This document shows positions 30,736 to 43,442 of a stretch of DNA of 64,000 nt, piece by piece. The stretch comes from Pseudopyrenochaeta lycopersici (taxonomy: Eukaryota; Ascomycota; Dothideomycetes; Pleosporales; Pseudopyrenochaetaceae): positions 62,001 to 126,000 of the forward strand of contig NHZP01000006.1 in NCBI GenBank assembly GCA_003313425.1. The letters are read 5' to 3'. Under the pieces are notes generated by a model that did no database searches, was not told the DNA's origin, and saw only the letters and a program-made list of their open reading frames with translations. The first letter of the stretch is position 1. Every line of letters starts with the position of its first letter. Position numbers and translations under genes: made by a program.

Positions 30736-31821
30736 GCTCTGTGGTTAGCTTCACCAAGCTCTGAAAGAAATACAACGGTGAAGCTCACAATGAAGCTTTA
30801 CTCAAACTGCGGATAAACATCTCATTATGAGTCTTCCATGTTACGCTGTGTTGTGTTCACCCCAAGCTGTATTTCATCTATTCAATTCTTCTCTATCCAG
30901 ATACTGCTTGTTGTTATCGCCTTCGGGCAATACATCCTACATGTGTACATGGCTGTCCGTATGTGAAATGTAAATAAAGTCCATCTATGAGGTGCGTCGG
31001 AGGATTCATGGGGATTTGGCCAAGTTATGCCCCTGATTTGGTTGATTCCAGTTATCAGAGAGCTCACCACAGCACACAGAGGTGCGTCAATGCATTTTGA
31101 TTAGCGCTGCTGAGAGCAAATTCAGCTAACATCTAGTCTAGAGTCTGAACCACAGCCAGAGACTAAGGCTCCTTATATAAGTGATAATTTAATTTTTGAA
31201 ACGCACTGCCTACAGCCTTTATCTTACTCCCCTCTTTTGGAAGATTTATGAACCTGCTTCCTCTTAACCCCAGTGTCTAGTATCTATTGGTTATTCTCCC
31301 TTTATCGCCTCAGCTCATCTTATAACCAATCTCCGACTAAGCCTGCTTATGTTTTAGCCGAAATTGACAGGAGGTGGACAACGCATCCGTCTGGCTGATT
31401 AAGTGCGTTTGTCGTTATGTTATTGATAATAAAGATACAGCGGCGAAGAATTCGTCTGTATATGCTCTTTCGATGCTACCTGGGTTTTTTTGGCCTTTTT
31501 CATCAAGGTACTATCATCATATTGCATTATTTGTTTAATGATGTTCGGACGACAGGGGACCTGTTGAGTTGCGAGTTTGAACTATGATAGCGGTAGAGGT
31601 AGCAGTGGACAATTCTCTACAATCAATGTCAAGGTATACAGTTTCTTAGAGTTTCACCCGTTGAATGCACCATGTAAGAGGAGTAAATATGTACAATGCA
31701 AGCTTCATCCTTCCATGTAATGGCTCTTGACAATTGTTACTGGAAGTTGAGAGACCCATGATCTTATTTCATTTTCTTAGCACTGACAACTGGCCCTAAG
31801 TGAGAAGGTTTGTCTATAATC
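30736..31821. other. Intergenic, no gene seen
   Basis: AT-rich, no frame with recognisable content. Confidence 0.5.
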
Positions 31822-32767
31822 TCAAGTTGAGAGGCCGAAGAACTTCAGTAGCACCGGCTCGACTGTGGGTGCAATGTGGCCAACACCCTGCCCAAAGTAT
31901 CCAACCAGCTTTGTACCATCACCATAAACCAACTTTGTATACTGGGAGCCTTGTTCCACCTGACTTCCGGTGACATTCTGTGTATTCGTGACGCCTAGTA
32001 CAGCAGACCACTGCTTAAGCTGCTCATAGCCACACTGTGGGCGGACCAATGTATCCGAATTGCCGTGGACAACCATAAAACGTGGGCGTTTGCCGGTGTA
32101 ACCAGGATAAGCGTTATAGACATACCTAGCCCATTCCTCTGGCGTATGGGTGAGGCCTTGAGCGCAAGTTTGGTTGGATCCAAAAGGTGTAGGATCGGAC
32201 CTCGAGCCGGCAAAGCATGCAAATGCCGTTCCTGAGTAGGCTGCGCCAGCCTCGAAAACTTCTGGGTACGAACCGACCATAACGTTTGACATCATGGCAC
32301 CTGAGGACCCTCCCATGACATAGACCTTGGTTTTGTCGCCGTTGTACTTTTGCAGGGTGTAATTAACCATGCTGATGATGCCCAGAGCATCACCGTTTCC
32401 ACCGTGCGTAAGTGAGCCGGCGTTGTTGACATCCCAGCAATTGCTGTACTTCGTCGTTTGGGGGTAGATCAGGATAAAACCCAAGCTGTCCGAGTAGGAT
32501 GGCAGCCTTGTGCCGCTGTACCACTGTGAAGCAGTGCCACCACACGGGTGAAGCTAACGTTTGCAGTTAATGACCACCCACCCGGCCACATATGGATAAA
32601 GAACTCACTGCAACAATAATGGCCGGGTTTGTCGCGAGTTTGCTAGGAACAGAGATGTGCATTTGAAGATTGGTGGGATTGGTGCCGAAGCCGGTCACCT
32701 GCTGAAGAGCTCCAAAGGCCGAGCTAGCCGAAGCTAGCAGACCAAAGGCAGTAGTGAAGACTTTCAT
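31822..32767 (-). CDS. Secreted CE1-type esterase (acetylxylan/feruloyl esterase, PHB-depolymerase fold)
   Basis: Exons 32767-32609 and 32553-31822; 296 residues. The intron (GTGAGT...ACGTTAG) joins PAIIVA to LHPCGGTASQWYSG. Residues 1-19 form a signal peptide (GLLASASSAFGA). CE1 marks: the LHPCGG oxyanion strand, GFILIYPQT, SNCWDVNN, GDALGIISMVNYTLQKY, the elbow VMGGSSGAMMSNVM with Ser136, VVHGNSDTLVRPQ carrying the acid, and GVGHIAP carrying the His. Aspergillus AxeA-type enzymes of this length deacetylate xylan. There is no cellulose-binding module. A TATA-like TATAAAG lies about 90 bp upstream of the ATG on the minus strand. Confidence 0.92.
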
Positions 32768-35670
32768 GGTGACGCTGAAAAGTTGTGTGCGCTGATAAGC
32801 CTGAAGCTGCTACTAGCTATGGTTTAATATTCACTGGGAGTCATCGACGGTCTTTATAGAATATACTGCAGTCGTTCCCAATCCACAATTTAGAAACAAC
32901 CGAGTAGGGAAGCCGATGCTCCAAATGAAAGCCTTGGTAGCGTGGTGCAACGCGAACCCCAGATTATAAAATGAAAACACTTTAGATGGAGGAGCAGAAT
33001 GAAACGGATACGGTTAACGGATCGTCGTGTCCCCGGTCAAACATCACTGCTTTTCCTAAAAAGTAAATTAATTTCGCACAGGTGCTAAGAAAGAACAGTT
33101 CAAAGGATGAATTAAGAACCAAAATACGCAAAATATCCGATCCACGAGACCTCTTGGAAGCCAGTAGGAGCCAGGGTTTTTTAATAGCCGGCGGCTCAGC
33201 TTCGCCGTACCTGGACTTTCCCTGGTCGATAGTGTATGTGGGGATAGTATCCTCCAGAAGTCGGCAGCTTAGTTCGGCACACGTTAAATTTAATGTTCCT
33301 ATCGGCACGTGTATCGGTGTGGGCTGGAATTGGTGGGGGAAAGCCGTTGCACATGCGACGGTCACAGCGACCCGGTCAACCCTGGGAAACCTGGGGAATC
33401 CCCCGCCAACCCCTTGCGAATAGACCCCGCAGAGCCAAATCATAAAACTCTAAATCGTTAAATGACGAGCCAAATTACTTTTCTGTTGATTTAGCCCATC
33501 GCTTGTTCATTACTGGCGGTGATAATCCTTGACGTCAAGCGCATTCTCCCACCGCCTGCTTTCATAGACGTCACGGCTCGTTCATTGCTTGTAGTCGAAA
33601 TACTGCACATAGCCGCCCATTACTTGTCCGGCGCAAATTATAAGAGTCAAACACTCGTTGATTCTGTTGCTTTCGTAGCTTGCAGCTGTCATGCGGCTCG
33701 ATGTTGCACCTGGTTCGCGACTGCTGTTGAGATTTACCCAACCTCTAAAGTTTTTAGCCCCTGCCGGCAAAGTGTTAAATAACGTTTATACATGACTCTC
33801 TCTCTTACATAGTCTCGCTCGCTCGCTCGATGACCAAGGCAGGTTCCTTGCGAAGAACAAAACAATGAATCTTCAAGACTAGCTCACGACGCAATCAATC
33901 ATAACCCATTTATTCCATTTATTTTATATCTACTTTTTCTTCTGCTACACTTTCAATAGCAATATTTGTGAATTAAGCGCCGAGAAGGTAGAGTACGTGT
34001 CTGGCCAAGTTGATTTGTCTGAAGCCATAAGAGAAGTCTCTCAAACAAGGACAATGCGGAAAAGGCGACGCCCGCCTTATTTCTCTGCTCTACTCGTATA
34101 TAAATGTTGAGACTCACTCATCGCCCCATATCGCCTTTTGTATTGTGAAGGTGTAAAGGAGGTATCAATCCTAGTGTGCATCACTCAAAGAACTGGCGCT
34201 TGAGGATATGCAGGTGAATATCTTGTGAAATTCACGGCACATTTGGATATCCAGTTCCTGACTATTCTCAGCGTTCCTTATAATCACATGTCGTCTGGAA
34301 TAGACCCATTTCGGTTACTTTGATCTCTGCGACTGGTATAAGAGTCTTTTCCAGGTGTTTAGGGTAAATCTCTACTATCGAACTCACACATTATACCAAA
34401 GCTGTGACGGCACTTCATTGCTAGTCGCAAACATCCTCGTGTTGATATAGAGGCTTGACAGCTAGTCCTAACTCCTAACGAAGATGTCGCCCCACTGGCC
34501 ATTAAAAAATGTGAATGCATGATATGAACCAGCGAAGTATCTTGTTATCGCATCCCGGACCAATGTGCACACAAGTACACATTTTCGCCGACGTTGTTCC
34601 AGTGTGTTTCATGGCATATAGCGAGTATTTTGGGGATCTCACGAAGTTCACGGCGCGACATAGGCTTCTGCACCGAAACATCCCCTTCGTCATATTTCGG
34701 TGTTGTGAAAGTACAGAAAGCAGGAGATGTTGCTCTTTTTGGGCGGAGATAGCAGACTTCTCTTATCCTGACTTGATTGGTGATGAAGTTCGCGTCGGCC
34801 CATGGACAAAGCTTGTCAGCAAGATCTGCACTGGGCGCGGCAAGGTAGGCCTAATCCGTAATTTCTCCTCCGCCCTATCACATCAACGACGTGCAGTACA
34901 CTTCTCACGCCTGCAACGCACTAATGTCGTCGGCGCTTAATGCAGTGTGAGCCAATTGCGAACGCAACGGCAGGGACAGCAATGGTGCTCGTGTTTGCAA
35001 TTGCAGGATACCCATCTAAATCATCAGGCGTCCACACTGACAAACTACCTAGGCTGCCTTCCAACCTTCCACACTTTCCCACTACGGATTAAAGACCAGA
35101 ACAAAATATTGAAACAACATTTGAAAGCTTCGCCAACAGTAGCCCTCCTTTAAACCTTGACGGTGAAGTCGAAATGAATCAATGCAGCCGGGAATGGCCG
35201 GCACAGGACACGCTAAAGACATCTTCCTCTCTTCCTGTTGCATCTGCCTTCTGCAAAATGGCTATCTAGTTGCGCACTTCTATAGTTTACCTAGCTGTCT
35301 TGATGATCATGTTACTATGCTTCCTATTTGGAGAATACAACCCGGAGATTCAGCAAAGGATAATGCAGGCTAGGCTAACAGGGTAGCGGTGAGCCTCATC
35401 TGTCTCTGGTACGGGACTGCAGAACAGAACTATCCAAGGACCAAATGCGCATTCTATTATATACCCAATTGACACCCCGCGCAACTAGCCTCGTGACTTT
35501 CTCACTGTTTCTTCACCACAACATGTGGACTCCCGTCTTGATATATTAGTAGATAACATAGTAGAACAGGAAGGACCACTTACCTCCCATAAGATCTACC
35601 AAGATCTTACTTTCCTCCGACATTAAGTTTGCACCTAATTGTATGATAAGTACTTGTGCAGCATGTCACT
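32768..35670. other. Large intergenic region, no gene supported
   Basis: Nearly 3 kb without a convincing gene. Frames such as 33082-33423 (plus), 32982-33443 (minus) and 34515-34940 (plus) show no known motif and uneven composition. Short ctct and gctc runs at 33792-33830. The TATA-like element of the CE1 gene is at about 32853. Confidence 0.5.
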
Positions 35671-36087
35671 TTAACCTCTCCACTCTTTGTACGCACCGGC
35701 AAACTGAATCTGGTATTTACCCGCATCTTGTCGAGCTGTAACAGGTTGAACCCGCTCGTCACCGTCCACGCCCGCCTTGAACCATAGAATTTGCTTTGGC
35801 AGCAGACTCCTATCTTCAGACTTATTGCGCGCAAGCAGCCAGTCGCCGCATATGAGGCGGTTATCTCGGAGGGTGAAGACGGCTGCGTTGGATCCAAGTG
35901 CTGCTTGGATGGGTTGAGATTTACTGTCGTCCACTATAGCGATGGGGCTACCGTCAATCTCAATTGTGAACGGAAAGCTAAGGCTATCCATTATGCTTGG
36001 CGAGTTGAAGCAACGTGATAATAAAAAAGCAAGGAGCAGAACAACCGTCCAAGGAAGCACGAGACGACGGGGAGACGCAGCTAGCAT
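35671..36087 (-). CDS. Small membrane-anchored hypothetical protein
   Basis: 138 residues from the ATG at 36087. The frame continues upstream to TTG at 36240 and beyond, so a longer spliced N-terminus is possible. MLAASPRRLVLPWTVVLLLAFLLSRCF is a basic-plus-hydrophobic signal anchor, followed by a soluble part (SFPFTIEIDGSPIAI ... NRLICGDWLLARNKSEDRSLLPKQILWF). The soluble part has balanced, protein-like composition, which is why I keep it. No known family; possibly a type II membrane or secreted protein. Confidence 0.55.
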   Translation of the reverse strand: MLAASPRRLVLPWTVVLLLAFLLSRCFNSPSIMDSLSFPFTIEIDGSPIAIVDDSKSQPIQAALGSNAAVFTLRDNRLICGDWLLARNKSEDRSLLPKQILWFKAGVDGDERVQPVTARQDAGKYQIQFAGAYKEWRG

Positions 36088-37467
36088 CCGTAAGAATGGG
36101 CAGAGAGACCTCAGGCTGCTGAGAAGTGCTGGCTGGTATCGATCATCAAGAGGGTCGACGTGAGATACGGGTGTCTGGTGGGTGGTGGTGAACCCGAAAG
36201 CGTTGGCGCTCTTCAGCTGGGTACGATTCCAAAGTGGCAAGAGCGCAAGTAAGATTACGAACGAAACAATACTAACTTGACACCTCCCTTTGCTGGCGAT
36301 GGACTCGCGTCGTAAGCTGCCGACAAGTACACTTGAGATTCCGGTTCAGGATGGTGTGTAGTTTAGCAAAGGGGCGCGGGGGGTGTCCGGTGTGTTGTTG
36401 CGAAGATCCCGGACCCATAAGGCAGCATCGACAGGGGCTTGTGCGCAAGAGCGATGCCAAGCTTTGAGCTACGACTTGGCTACTGCCTTTTCTGGCGACT
36501 AGCCGACGACAATCCCTATCACGTTAAGCGACTCTAAACCAATCAGCTCTTAATCTTTATCTTGTCTCCTAGAGCGCAATATAAATGAGGTTTTGAATCG
36601 ACCAGCCAAGACTCATAGCAATCCAACGGTAACCCACACCATCGGATCTTTGAGGCAGGTCCCTTCACATCATTGCACAGTGGTGTGCCAAGTGATACAG
36701 TAGACTTATCGCCGACTATCAGATTGCACCGCGTAAGAGCGATCATGCAATGTAATATAAAAACCTTCCATCTAGGTATTCGACTCTGCGAGGGCTGGGA
36801 AGGCACAAGAAGGAAAGCCAAAGGGATACCACTCCCGTTCAAATGGCTGCAAACACATAAGTATAGACCTATGTGAGTTTGTACATGACGTCATGATGTC
36901 GGGCCTTGTAGTTTGACCCTCTCAATAAGCTATGGTACCTTCATTTTATTTTTCCAATGAAACTAGAATGCCTTTTGATGGGGACAGACTGCAACCTCCC
37001 CTTGTAATGTCACGTACTAGAGCCGGCGAAGTAATCGGAACAACTGGTCTTGGGACGAGATAAGCTACAAAAAGAACTTCCTAATCTAGTGATTGGGGCG
37101 ATTTCATTGGGTGCCGCTTATGCTAGGGGAGATAACAGGATCACACCATCGGGCAAGCCAGCGAGCGAAGAACACAGGAAGTCAACTACGCTTGGATAGC
37201 TACCTACCTCAGAAACGCTAGTCACATATCTGCCAAGCAGCGAAACATCGAATGGGGAAGGACACTTGAGGACTATGGTCTTGGGACCTCGAGCTGGGTA
37301 AGATGGAAAGGTTGTAAGAATGAACTCCACACGTGGGAGAGAGACCATTTGTCTACAAATATGGAGTCATCTGTCGCTCTGGAGATTCAATCAGTCACTT
37401 TCATCAGTCTCATTTGATTCTCTTCCGCTCCCTATAGCCCGGCATCTCAACCTCGAACCTCGTGACA
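36088..37467. other. Intergenic, no gene supported
   Basis: Upstream of the small membrane protein (36088-36360 stays partly open in its frame, including the hydrophobic IVSFVILLALLPLW at about 36240-36280, possibly an unrecognised 5' exon), then featureless sequence to the trypsin promoter. Confidence 0.45.
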
Positions 37468-38384
37468 ATGCAGTTCAAAGACATTCTTCTCGCACTTGCT
37501 ATCCCGACCTTCTGCATCGCAGCGGCCATTCCCCAGCCCCAGGACTTCCCAGATGGCGAGGAAATTGTTGGTGGAGAGCCCGCTTCGCAAGGGAACTTCC
37601 CCTTCATCCTTAGTCTCCAGCGAAATGGTGCTCACTTTTGCGGTGCCTCGTTGCTGAACGCCAATACGGTCATTACTGCTGCTCACTGCGTTGTTGGCCA
37701 GAGCGCCTCAGCTCTCCGTGTCCGTGCCGGGAGTCTTGTACGTTATCCTTTTCACCTCGTTTGGCGACCGTAAAGCGTAATTGAACTGACCCCTATGCAG
37801 AACAGAGCCTCAGGCGGAACGCTGTCCAGCGTCTCTTCTATTCGCGTCAACCCCAGTTACTCCAGTTCGACTTTTGATGGCGATGTTGCCATCTTGAAAC
37901 TCGTGACACCAATTGCCACAAGCTCGACTATCGGATACGCCACTTTAGCCGCTGCCGGTTCTGGTCCTGCTGCTGGCACCGTAACAACTGTGGCAGGTTG
38001 GTAAGACTCCTCTTCTCCCGACATTGCTTCCGTTGGTTGTTCTGCAGAGACACACAGCTAATCTTTCCTATCAGGGGTACTCTCTCCTCGGGTTCAAGTA
38101 GCATTCCCACCAATCTTCAGAAGGTCGATGTCCCAGTTGTATCACGTGCAACATGCCGATCCAACTACAGCGCGTCTGCCATCACGACCAACATGTTCTG
38201 TGCAGGTCTTGCGGCAGGTGGCAAGGACTCTTGCCAAGGCGATAGCGGCGGCCCTATCATCGATGCAAGCACCAGGGTTCTTATTGGATTGGTCTCTTGG
38301 GGTGAGGGATGTGCTGCCGCAGGCAAGCCTGGCGTGTACACTCGCGTGGGCGCTGTTCGAACTTTTATCAATAGCAACCTGTAA
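37468..38384 (+). CDS. Secreted trypsin-like serine protease (S1A)
   Basis: Exons 37468-37737, 37801-38000 and 38075-38384; 259 residues. Start is [10 protein letters not shown] at 37468; the codon two before it is GTG. Signal peptide to about residue 20, then a short propeptide [12 protein letters not shown] released before IVGG. Catalytic triad His73 (TAAHC), Asp118 ([10 protein letters not shown]), Ser214 (GDSGGP). Asp208, six residues before Ser214 in [11 protein letters not shown], sets trypsin specificity for Lys/Arg. Cys pairs are conserved and the end [16 protein letters not shown] is complete. Trypsins of this kind are secreted by plant-pathogenic Dothideomycetes (for example SNP1 of Parastagonospora nodorum) and digest host proteins. 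Confidence 0.95.
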
Positions 38385-38902
38385 ATAGATGCCTGCCGCG
38401 ATACTTCATGTCGCCGCATTTATGAAGTAGATCATGTATCGAGAGGTCATCACAGAATTATCGAGACTGAGAATACAAGGACAAAGTTTCATTGTAAAGA
38501 ATGCGTTTCAATCTCAAAGTAGACTCCATGTACGATTTGTGATGAAAGTTAACATCGCACGCTTCATAAAAATCCAAAAACCTCATGCCATCGGATTCAT
38601 GCTTTCAAGTGGATGGCAGCGCGATGCATCGATCCTGTCCGGATTTGCCCCAACTTCTAGACCAGAATGAGTACTGGTCCCTTAGAACAATGTGTCTTCA
38701 TAGAATCATAAAGTTCTCTATTGTCTTGGAAATCTTGAGCATTTACAAGAACCCTTGAAGAAATAAATACTTCGCGATTGATAAACGTACATCTAAAAAC
38801 TTGGCATATTTATAATTTTAATGTTCACGTAAGTATGCGTCAGACTTAGAATGTTACAAGAAACGAGAATTTCTCTTATGCAGAAAGCTGATACTCGCAA
38901 TA
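38385..38902. other. Intergenic, no gene seen
   Basis: 3' flank of the trypsin gene up to the solo LTR. AT-rich, no motif. Confidence 0.5.
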
Positions 38903-39126
38903 TGTGGACGAGAAGGTGGAGCTAGGCAACAGTAACCTAGGTTATCTATGAGGTGGACCACTGTATTATCTAGGAGGCTCAGAAGAGCCAGCTATATAGG
39001 GGAGGGCTGAGCACAGCCTGCTACAGGGGCCAGTATGCGGTAGGGGCGCGAGCAGCGTGTGGTGTGTGTGAGTGAGCTCGCACGAGAGCGCACCGTACAC
39101 TAGGTCACAGCGCGTTGTTTGCAACA
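38903..39126. mobile_element. Solo LTR, 224 bp
   Basis: Begins TGTGGA and ends GCAACA, the TG...CA ends of an LTR, and is flanked on both sides by the 5-bp direct repeat CAATA (38898-38902 and 39127-39131), as left by LTR-retrotransposon integration. It aligns along its length with a second copy at 63757-63970 (shared words GGCAACAGT, GACCACTGT, GAGCCAGCTATATA, CGCGTTGTT). No internal element sequence follows, so it is a recombination product. The TGTTGCRAACAACGCG end on the complement suggests Ty1/copia. Confidence 0.85.
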
Positions 39127-41674
39127 CAATATCATTACACGGCTTTTTCCGAAATGTGGCACGTCTTTCATCATTGATTATTACGCTCTGATCCGAGCCG
39201 GTCGTGCCTGTCTTTACTCCACTTCCCTATGATTTCCTGGCTATTAAACCGCAAAAGCCGAAGTCTTTACAAATCATCATCGATTCTGGGACTCAGCATG
39301 TTTTCCCCAGAGGCCACTAAAATCAGGCTGGCAATTGCGACATCACATGATTTGGTCCCTTTCCACATCGAAAAAGAAAGTTTCCGCTACCATTGTGTGC
39401 GCGGCATACGGATATGAGAGAAGCCATTTTTATAAACTTGTGATCTACGCGGCGACGACTTAGCTTACCCTGAGTAAGAAATCCTTGATTTCTGCTCGTT
39501 GCGTGCAATTATTTACGGGCCATCAAGTCTTTCTCGCTGCTTTCGATCGTCATCGGCGAATTGCGGAATCAACTAGATCGACCTGGTAATTATCTATCCT
39601 GTACAGCTTTAGAGCAGTGTTCAAATCTGAATATATTTAATGAAGGCCGGCAAGTTCACGGCTCTGCGATGCATACCCTCCTGCCCCGCCGCGTGACGAT
39701 GTGTTTATCCATCTGTGAATCGTTACTTTTAAGCCAGCAGCACAGTCGACGCCTCGCATACCTTGCGCCACGCATTTTCACGATCGTCGCCTCGAAAGCA
39801 GCCACAACTTCACTTTTGGGCATCACGAATTTTGCACTTATAAACAGGCCACTACACTATTTTTCTCCCATCGCGCGAAACTCACGGAATCTAGTTACGG
39901 GGTCCGATTTAAAGGCCAATTGCATCAATTTCATAGGCCGGGCGGCATGCCTACAACCATTGACATGCCTGTGAAGCTCCTTGAAGATGTCTTGTAGTTA
40001 TTTGTTGATCTAGGACCTTTCCAGACTCAGTCGTGCCAGCAAAACCCTTCTCAAATATATTTACCAGTCTATCTACCAAACCACCGAAAGGCCCGTGGAA
40101 AACAACTAGCGTTGTTCACAGTATAATTTATTGCTTTGTGCGCTGCTTAAATGCACGAAGATAGTCTGCCACGTCAAAGCGATCTGATTAAATAGGGGTG
40201 GCATTGTGAGAAGATGGTGCAGGGACCGTGGTAATTGTAAGAATAGGATCTGCATCAACAAACTCTAATGGCACGAAGTGGATGGACTGAAGGCGTCACA
40301 TAAGGTTTTCTTTCAGACAGGCTCTCGTCTGGAAGATTATTAATCTAAGTTTGTCTTTCACACGCTCCCTGAATCCAGGGATTCGAGCGGGGTGAGGTTG
40401 TAATGTCAAAGAAATCATGATTTGGTTCCTCTACTCCAACCAAAATACTAGACGGCTAGATATATGTCTTGAATAGGTGCAGCATCCTCGTTTTACTCCC
40501 AAGGAAGCCTGGTATCCCATAGACACCGTATAGTCACCGTATTCGCATCTAGCCTCGGTTAACATAGGCCTCAACGGACTTCGCATGTTGGGCGGAATCG
40601 GGCCCAATTCGATAATTATATATTATTTTCTACTTTTGCAAGATAAATCCTTTCCACAGGATCTTTATAATCCCGTCTATGTTGTGCGCCTTGTGCCGAC
40701 TATGATGCCTGGATCTGAATCGCTATCGAACATGATCTTCCGGAAAGACGCTATTCGGAAGGATACGCTTGCAGAGATACTCTCCTTCTGCATCCCAACT
40801 TAGACACTTTGCCTTCGTTTGCAATCATATTTCTGCATGTGATATGCCTTATTGGGAATGCTACAAAGAGTTATGCTGAAATGAGACAATCAGACCTGAA
40901 AGTCTTCATTCACAGGCAGCGCTTGAGCGAGACCTTTGGGCGTGAGAAGAATGCGCTTGAGACATGGTTCCAGCACGCTTAAAGCCTTACTTAGATCTAT
41001 GGGGATCGCTTACAGCTGGGTACGAGGGCAACTTGCTGCGACCAACTCTCTTCTATCAACATCCGGACTCTCTAGCCCCAAGATGATTTTAGGAATTTCT
41101 CGCGCTTTCCTCCCCGAGCAATCGATCAATCGACCTCATGTTACTTTTCCTGAAAGTTCATTAAAGTCACTTCTGAGGATTATTTCGTTCAGATTTTCAT
41201 TCCATTCGGCGCTAGTATCATGATCGCTGAAGATGGGCAAAGGTACTGATAAAGAAATCGAATTCATGTCAGCAGGAATGCTCCTCCAACTCTTTAAAGT
41301 CTCTGTGCTAAGTCTATCAGCACAAGTACGATTATGTACAAGGCTTTTCAGATATATTATAGCTTTGCAAATGATCTATTGAACTGAAAAACATTTTACT
41401 AGGATCCAAGAATAATTGCGGGAAAAAACGACTCAGTTCGTATGTGAAAACACCAGTCTTGGAGGTCGAAATGGTTCATCCCGCTACCAGCAATATGACA
41501 GCGGGGGCATACTGGTGTCATTCATGGGATATCATCAGGTAGTTACATACAAGTCCACACATCGTAAAGAATCCATCACAACTTTTCCATCTAAAGTTGT
41601 GCCCGTCATTATTTCGTTCCGCAAAGATGTAGTCACACGGCAGGCGCATTCAGTGCCGGCGTTCTCAGGCTACC
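39127..41674. other. Large intergenic region, no gene supported
   Basis: 2.5 kb with only short frames (39561-39974, 40585-40803, 40936-41223, all plus) that show no known motif and uneven composition. May hold relics of decayed repeats. Confidence 0.5.
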
Positions 41675-42608
41675 TTAAGCTCCAGCAGGTCGCTCGCCTT
41701 CCGGGGTCGTCAAGCCCTTTGCTCTCAATTCATACTCCTCTTTGCCCTTCAAGCCGGCACTCTTGCCTCGTCTCCAAAGGAAGAAGCCGATTGCGCCAAA
41801 TAGAGCAAGGCCGGCGATGACGGCACCGACGGCAATACCGGCTTTAGCGCCCGTGGAAAGACCACCGCCGCCAGAAGATGCCGCAGCTGATGGAGTCTGG
41901 GAAGCGGAGAGACCGGCACCGGATGGGGTGGAAGTGGAAGAAGGTGTTGGTGCTTCGAAGTCATCGCTTGTTACGTTGAAGCAGGGTACCTGGATGTTGA
42001 AGTCTTTTGTCTCGACAAATGTCTAGCACCAACTATTAGCGGCTGACCCGGCAACATATCTTAGTGGAGAAGGATAACATACGATATCAACACAAGCAAA
42101 GAAAGACTGATTGTTGCCGTTATTCTCGCCCTCGAACTCTGCCCAGTACTCCATCTGAATGGTCGCATTAGTTCCTGCGGAAATACCCTCGAGCCTCTCG
42201 AGCTGGTAGCATTGGTGGCCAGGATCGATATCGGTGATGTTTTCTACGACCTGATCATCGAAGTCGGCTTGTGTAGTGGGGTCTGCCAACTGTATTAGCG
42301 GCCAAATACTGAAGCGCTGCTCATGAGGACTCACTGTTTGAAAGCGCGAGGCGAAAGGCGACATGCCACGCATCGTCGGCGATGCTCAGTGCCACTGAAC
42401 CTTGAGATAATGGGAAGATTGTTCGATTCGACGGGCCACTTGCGCTTCCGCAAGGTGCAATATTGTCGTTTTTGGCGTCCCAAGGTCGATCCGACGGCCA
42501 CATGAAAGCCACGGGCCCCATAGAACTGCCCTCCTCACCCTCGCCATGGGTCTGAGCACGCGCCAACAATGGCAGAGCTGCGAATAACGATAGAAGATGC
42601 GACCGCAT
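41675..42608 (-). CDS. BIM1-like copper-protein homologue with C-terminal membrane anchor
   Basis: Exons 42608-42335, 42282-42083 and 42022-41675; 273 residues. The first intron must end at TTGGCAG (42283), which gives LALSNNPTTQADFDD; the earlier TACAG breaks the frame. Signal peptide about 1-18 (LLSLFAALPLLARA). BIM1-like (X325-type) marks: a His soon after the cleavage site (QTHGEGEE), IAPCGSASGPSNRTIFPLSQGSVAL, CYQLERLEGISAGTNATIQ and FFACVDITFVE, with conserved Cys. A Ser/Thr/Pro stalk (PTPSSTSTPSGAG) leads to a transmembrane helix (AGIAVGAVIAGLALFGAIGFFLW) and a basic cytoplasmic tail of about 30 residues. Cryptococcus Bim1 is a GPI-anchored copper uptake factor; a helix plus tail instead of GPI is different. 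Copper binding here is inference. Confidence 0.82.
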
Positions 42609-43442
42609 GTTGATGCTGGGTCAGAGGTACGTTTGAAGTGGGACAGAGTACTTCAGGCGAGCAACACACAAGGTGTCACGGTCGGCTCCGCTATATGAAG
42701 GCTGTACTTGGATGCCCGGGTGGGGTTGGGGTTTTCACAGTCAGGCGTTGCCGATAGCAAGTAGCCATACCACATGCAGGATCAGATAACGAGGGCATCG
42801 GGTCACATCCAACCAGAGTGAGTCGTGAGTTGCATTGCCAAGGGCTCGACTATTGTCTTTGTCTGGTTCCTCAAATCACACCCACCAGCTGGATCCGACA
42901 GGCGCCGAGGTCCAAGCAAACACGAGTAGACCAACCGTCCAGAACAGCGCCCCAGCCCAATGGGCAAGGCGCGAGGCTTGAGTTGCTGCATCTTCGGCTC
43001 AGGGTGAGCATTTTTAAGTTATCTGATTGCGCTAATGACCGATAGCGTCGGTGCCCAGGCAGGTAAACGAGGCCCAAGAACGCTGGCTGGTGCTCAACGG
43101 GCTAATCAAGTCGCTCGACGCTCAATCTTATCAGCCCATCTGATAAAATTTGCATCTCCGACGTTCGGCCGGCATGATTTTGCTGATGTCAGTCCACTTG
43201 GCTGCATCCTGCCGCTGCTTTGTTGGGTGGAGGCATCCTCCAGGCCCCTGTTTATGGGGTGCAACGCTGTCGAAAGCGGTTACGGGGCCAGAGCGAGCTT
43301 TGTACTGCGCCAAAGCTACAAAACCCCTCTGCATCCGGGCCTGCATGCTGGTACCCGGCATCCTGTGTTTATCTTACTATCAAAAGTCAGTCAATTCATA
43401 CTCACGCTCACTTCGTTGTTTGTTGAATTACAATCAATCGCA
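42609..43442. promoter_or_regulatory. Divergent upstream region
   Basis: Separates the BIM1-like gene from the wall-protein gene, both transcribed away from it. Frames on both strands here lack motifs. No clear TATA box. Confidence 0.45.

Noticed and set aside
34515..34940. 141-codon plus-strand frame
   Set aside because: No motif or signal, composition unlike the real genes of the window.
39561..39974. 137-codon plus-strand frame
   Set aside because: No start supported by context and no recognisable domain.
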